7,997 bases of DNA from Clostridiaceae bacterium. Its GTDB lineage: Bacteria; Bacillota_A; Clostridia; Clostridiales; Clostridiaceae. The stretch is from NCBI GenBank assembly GCA_029256485.1, contig JAQSXU010000147.1:1-7997 (forward strand), read 5' to 3'. Positions 5,555 to 7,997 of the stretch are shown here, in pieces. The translations under genes were made by a program, and so were the position numbers. The notes under the pieces were generated by a model. That model did no database searches and was not told the origin of the DNA. It worked only from the letters and a program-made list of their open reading frames with translations. The stretch's first letter is position 1, and each line of letters begins with the position of its first letter.

Positions 5555-7030
5555 ATGGAAAAACCAATAAGTGAAAATTATAAACTTTTTATTAATGGCA
5601 AGTGGGTAGAAGGAAAGGAAGGAAAGACCTTTAAAACATATAATCCCGCTAACGGAGAGCTTTTAGCTACCTGTGTTGAAGCAGGTAAGGAAGATGTAGA
5701 TTTGGCTGTGGCTTCTGCATGGAAGGCATATGAAAGCTGGAAAAAAGTTAGTCCAAAGGATCGTGCGGCTATGCTGCTTAAGATAGCGGATCTCATTGAT
5801 GAAAATGCAAAGAAACTTGCAATGGATGAGACACTTGATAATGGAAAGCCTATCCGTGAAACAATGGGAGTTGATGTTCCATCCAGCTCAGATCACTTCC
5901 GTTATTTCGCAAGTGTAATCAGAACAGAAGAAGGCCAGGCAACCATGCTTGATGACAATACCATGAGTATTATTCTGAGAGAGCCTATTGGTGTAGTAGG
6001 ACAGGTTATTCCATGGAACTTCCCCCTTTTAATGGGTGCATGGAAAATAGCACCTGCATTGGCTGCAGGTGATTGTATTGTTATAAAACCATCTTCCTCA
6101 ACTCCATTAAGTATTCTGGAGCTTGCTAAATTACTTGAACAAGTATTGCCAGCTGGAGTGGTAAATGTCATTACTGGAAGCGGGTCAGGTGCAGGACAAT
6201 ATATGCTTGACCATGAAGGCTTTAGAAAATTAGCATTCACAGGTTCTACCGAAGTTGGTTATAGTGTAGCTGATGCTGCTGCTAAAAAATTGATTCCTGC
6301 TACTTTGGAGCTTGGCGGTAAGTCTGCCAATATATATTTCCCCGATGCTCCTTGGGAAAAGGCAATAGAAGGACTTCAGATGGGAATACTCTTTAATCAG
6401 GGTCAGGTATGCAGTGCAGGTTCAAGGGTATTTGTACATGAAGACATATATGATAAATTCCTTAGTGAAGCAGTAAAAGCCTTTGAAAAAGTTAAGGTTG
6501 GACTTCCATGGGAAAAGGATACTCAGATGGGTGCTCAGGTTAATGAAAGGCAATTGAATAAAATTTTAAAATATGTTGATATTGGAGTAAAAGAGGGAGC
6601 CAAGCTTGCTACCGGCGGTTACAGAATTACAGAAAATGGTTTGGATAAGGGTGCTTTCATGAAGCCAACCATACTTGCTGATGTTGACAACAAAATGAGA
6701 GTTGCCCAGGAGGAGATATTTGGACCTGTAGTTACATTTATCAAGTTTAAAACTGAAGAAGAAGTTATTAAAATGGCCAATGACAGCCAGTATGGCCTTG
6801 GAGGTGCTGTTTGGACTAAGGACATAAATCGTGCATTCAGAGTTGCAAGAGGAGTTGAGACAGGCAGAATGTGGGTCAATAATTACAATAACCTTCCTGC
6901 TCATGCACCATTTGGAGGATATAAAAAATCCGGCATTGGACGTGAAACTCATAAAATGATTTTAGATAATTATTCTCAGAAAAAGAATATATTTATAAGC
7001 TTAACTGATAAAAAATTTGGACTATATTAA
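5555..7030 (+). CDS. NAD(P)+-dependent aldehyde dehydrogenase (AldB/ExaC-like)
   Basis: Predicted cytoplasmic enzyme oxidising aldehydes to carboxylic acids with NAD(P)+. The 491-residue length is normal for the family. ATG 5555 follows AAGGA (5539-5543) at an 11-base spacing, slightly long. The NAD-binding half contains PWNFP with Asn155 (oxyanion hole) and the nucleotide-binding FTGSTEVG. The catalytic base is Glu252 in LELGGKS and the nucleophile is Cys286 in GQVCSAGSR. EEIFGPV and the C-terminal APFGGYKKSGIGRE motif are intact. The tail (HKMILDNYSQKKN, ending in FGLY) is shared with ExaC/AldB-type acetaldehyde dehydrogenases, so short-chain aldehydes are the likeliest substrate. It is not a CoA-acylating enzyme. 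The HxlR-type regulator downstream and the half-site cluster upstream suggest induction by aldehyde or electrophile stress, which is inference. Confidence 0.94.
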   Translation: MEKPISENYKLFINGKWVEGKEGKTFKTYNPANGELLATCVEAGKEDVDLAVASAWKAYESWKKVSPKDRAAMLLKIADLIDENAKKLAMDETLDNGKPIRETMGVDVPSSSDHFRYFASVIRTEEGQATMLDDNTMSIILREPIGVVGQVIPWNFPLLMGAWKIAPALAAGDCIVIKPSSSTPLSILELAKLLEQVLPAGVVNVITGSGSGAGQYMLDHEGFRKLAFTGSTEVGYSVADAAAKKLIPATLELGGKSANIYFPDAPWEKAIEGLQMGILFNQGQVCSAGSRVFVHEDIYDKFLSEAVKAFEKVKVGLPWEKDTQMGAQVNERQLNKILKYVDIGVKEGAKLATGGYRITENGLDKGAFMKPTILADVDNKMRVAQEEIFGPVVTFIKFKTEEEVIKMANDSQYGLGGAVWTKDINRAFRVARGVETGRMWVNNYNNLPAHAPFGGYKKSGIGRETHKMILDNYSQKKNIFISLTDKKFGLY

Positions 7031-7064
7031 TAAATGGGTTTTAGCATGATGTAAGAAAAAACTG

Positions 7065-7118
7065 AAGGGGCATATATAGGTTTATCTAATGAAATCTGTA
7101 TATGCTCCTTTTATGTTT
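7065..7118 (+). terminator. Intrinsic terminator after aldehyde dehydrogenase gene
   Basis: AAGGGGCATATATAG (7065-7079) pairs with CTGTATATGCTCCTT (7096-7110) over 15 positions, two of them G-U/A-C type, around a 16-base loop. TTTTATGTTTAT follows. It starts about 35 bases after the stop codon and separates the dehydrogenase from the regulator transcript. Confidence 0.75.
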
Positions 7119-7137
7119 ATCTATTTTTTAACATTGC

Positions 7138-7165
7138 TTTATATTTTTTTAGCCTGTGCTATAAT
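7138..7165 (+). promoter_or_regulatory. Extended -10 promoter of the HxlR-type regulator
   Basis: A perfect TATAAT (7160-7165) is preceded by TGC (7157-7159), giving an extended -10 element. TTTATA (7138-7143) at 16 bases is the nearest weak -35; TTGCTT (7134-7139) is a better hexamer but 20 bases away. The start codon is 18 bases beyond the -10, so the 5' leader is very short. No TACTT/AAGTA half-sites occur here. Confidence 0.65.
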
Positions 7166-7183
7166 ACATTTTAAGAGGTGAAA

Positions 7184-7990
7184 ATGTTGACTGATAATAT
7201 ACTCTGCAGTGAACCGCTGCATGAAGAATGCTACATGAAAGATCAATGCTTAAGGTATGAAATATGCCCTATGGTTTTAGTGGAAAAGCTTCTTTTTGGC
7301 AAGTGGAAAATATTAATTTTATGGTATCTAAGCTATAAAACATTAAGATTTAGTGATATAAAAAAAAGACTGCCTCAGGTAACTCAGAAAATGATTACCA
7401 TGCAATTAAGGGCACTAGAGAAAGACAAGCTTATATATAGAAAGGTGTATCCGGTAGTTCCGCCTAAAGTAGAATACGGGCTCACAGAAACCGGCCATGA
7501 AATTTTGCCAGTATTAGAAATGATGCATTCCTTTGGCAGCGGATATTTAAATAATAATTTGTTCCATAAGGACAAATCAGATAATATACTTTGCAATGAA
7601 CCACTGCATGAAGAATGCTACATGAGAAATCAATGTGTTAGATATGATACATGTCCTATGGTTTTAGTGGAAAAGCTTCTTTTTGGCAAGTGGAAAATAT
7701 TAATTTTATGGTACTTAGGTTATAAAGCATTAAGGTTTAGTGATATTAGAAAAAGATTACCACAGGTAACTGAAAAAATGATTACTATGCAGCTAAGAGC
7801 ATTGGAGGAAGACAAGCTTATATACAGAAAGGTCTATGCTGTAGTTCCGCCTAAGGTAGAATATGGACTCACAGAAACAGGCAAGGGTATTTTACCAATA
7901 CTTAAGATGATGCATTCCTTTGGCAGCAAATATTTAAATAATAATCTGCTAAATGAAGATGCAGTTAATACTATTGCAGATATAATTTAA
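7184..7990 (+). CDS. Tandem-fused HxlR-family regulator (two HxlR units in one chain)
   Basis: Predicted cytoplasmic winged-helix transcription factor. ATG 7184 (268 residues) is preferred, because the GTG at 7178 lies inside the Shine-Dalgarno AGAGGTG. Typical HxlR proteins are 100-150 residues with one DNA-binding unit and act as dimers. This one has two: residues 4-132 and 133-261. Both carry CPMVLVEKLLFGKWK, FSDI, the recognition-helix region KMITMQLRALE and the wing PPKVEYGLTETG. The units are about 83% identical (22 differences in 129, hand count). Each begins with C-x7-C-x5-C-x5-C: C8, C16, C22, C28 and C137, C145, C151, C157. The last cysteine matches the conserved CP position of the family. 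Family members YodB and HypR sense thiol-reactive electrophiles, and Bacillus HxlR responds to formaldehyde. The position after an aldehyde dehydrogenase suggests an aldehyde or electrophile sensor (inference). Confidence 0.92.
   Translation: MLTDNILCSEPLHEECYMKDQCLRYEICPMVLVEKLLFGKWKILILWYLSYKTLRFSDIKKRLPQVTQKMITMQLRALEKDKLIYRKVYPVVPPKVEYGLTETGHEILPVLEMMHSFGSGYLNNNLFHKDKSDNILCNEPLHEECYMRNQCVRYDTCPMVLVEKLLFGKWKILILWYLGYKALRFSDIRKRLPQVTEKMITMQLRALEEDKLIYRKVYAVVPPKVEYGLTETGKGILPILKMMHSFGSKYLNNNLLNEDAVNTIADII
7193..7966 (+). repeat. In-frame 387-bp tandem duplication
   Basis: Bases 7193-7579 and 7580-7966 align without a gap at a period of 387 bp (129 codons). By hand count there are about 64 substitutions in 387 positions (about 83% DNA identity). 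One block of 59 bases, 7268-7326 against 7655-7713, is perfectly identical. The duplication covers nearly the whole regulator gene and creates its two-unit protein. No stop codon or good ribosome binding site separates the units. Confidence 0.93.
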
Positions 7991-7997
7991 GCTATAA

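Noticed and set aside
7178..7990. The double HxlR gene as two genes joined by a sequencing or assembly error
   Set aside because: The copies differ at about 64 of 387 aligned bases, so they are not an assembly duplicate. The frame runs through both without a stop, and no ribosome binding site or start codon lies at the junction. Only re-sequencing could exclude a small indel.

Overview
The window is A+T-rich (roughly two thirds A+T by eye). It has AGA/AGG-dominated arginine codons in most genes, Shine-Dalgarno-led starts and short intrinsic terminators. With the protein families present (pyruvate kinase with a C-terminal PEP-utiliser domain, an aldo/keto reductase carrying ferredoxin-type cysteines, a DUF1540 protein, HxlR and AraC regulators), this points to a Clostridium-like anaerobic Firmicute chromosome. 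All genes lie on the + strand. I see no transposase, CRISPR array, rRNA or tRNA.

Layout. Positions 2-943 hold the 3' part of pyruvate kinase (pyk). Positions 947-1081 hold a non-coding repeat element built from AAAGTNC heptamers in inverted orientation around two inner hairpins. It is followed by an aldo/keto reductase with eight Fe-S-type cysteines (1116-2126). A 200-bp gap carries a promoter, three small hairpins and an oligo-T terminator. This is either a small RNA of about 75 nt or an attenuated leader for the following two-copy DUF1540 protein (2324-2683). After a terminator comes a complete 23S rRNA m5U methyltransferase of the RlmD/TrmA family (2842-4257). Next is an AraC-type regulator with a GyrI-like ligand-binding domain (4419-5297), whose codon use differs from its neighbours.

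The last third reads as an aldehyde-response unit. An NAD(P)+-dependent aldehyde dehydrogenase (5555-7030) is preceded by a cluster of TACTT/AAGTA half-sites. It is followed, after a terminator and a separate promoter, by an unusual HxlR-family regulator (7184-7990). That regulator is two nearly complete HxlR proteins fused in one reading frame by a 387-bp tandem duplication, and each half has the same four-cysteine N-terminal motif. HxlR relatives sense electrophiles or aldehydes in other Firmicutes, so I infer that it controls the adjacent dehydrogenase. This fused, cysteine-rich HxlR with its possible multi-half-site operator is the most interesting item in the window. The heptamer repeat element and the RNA candidate upstream of DUF1540 come next.
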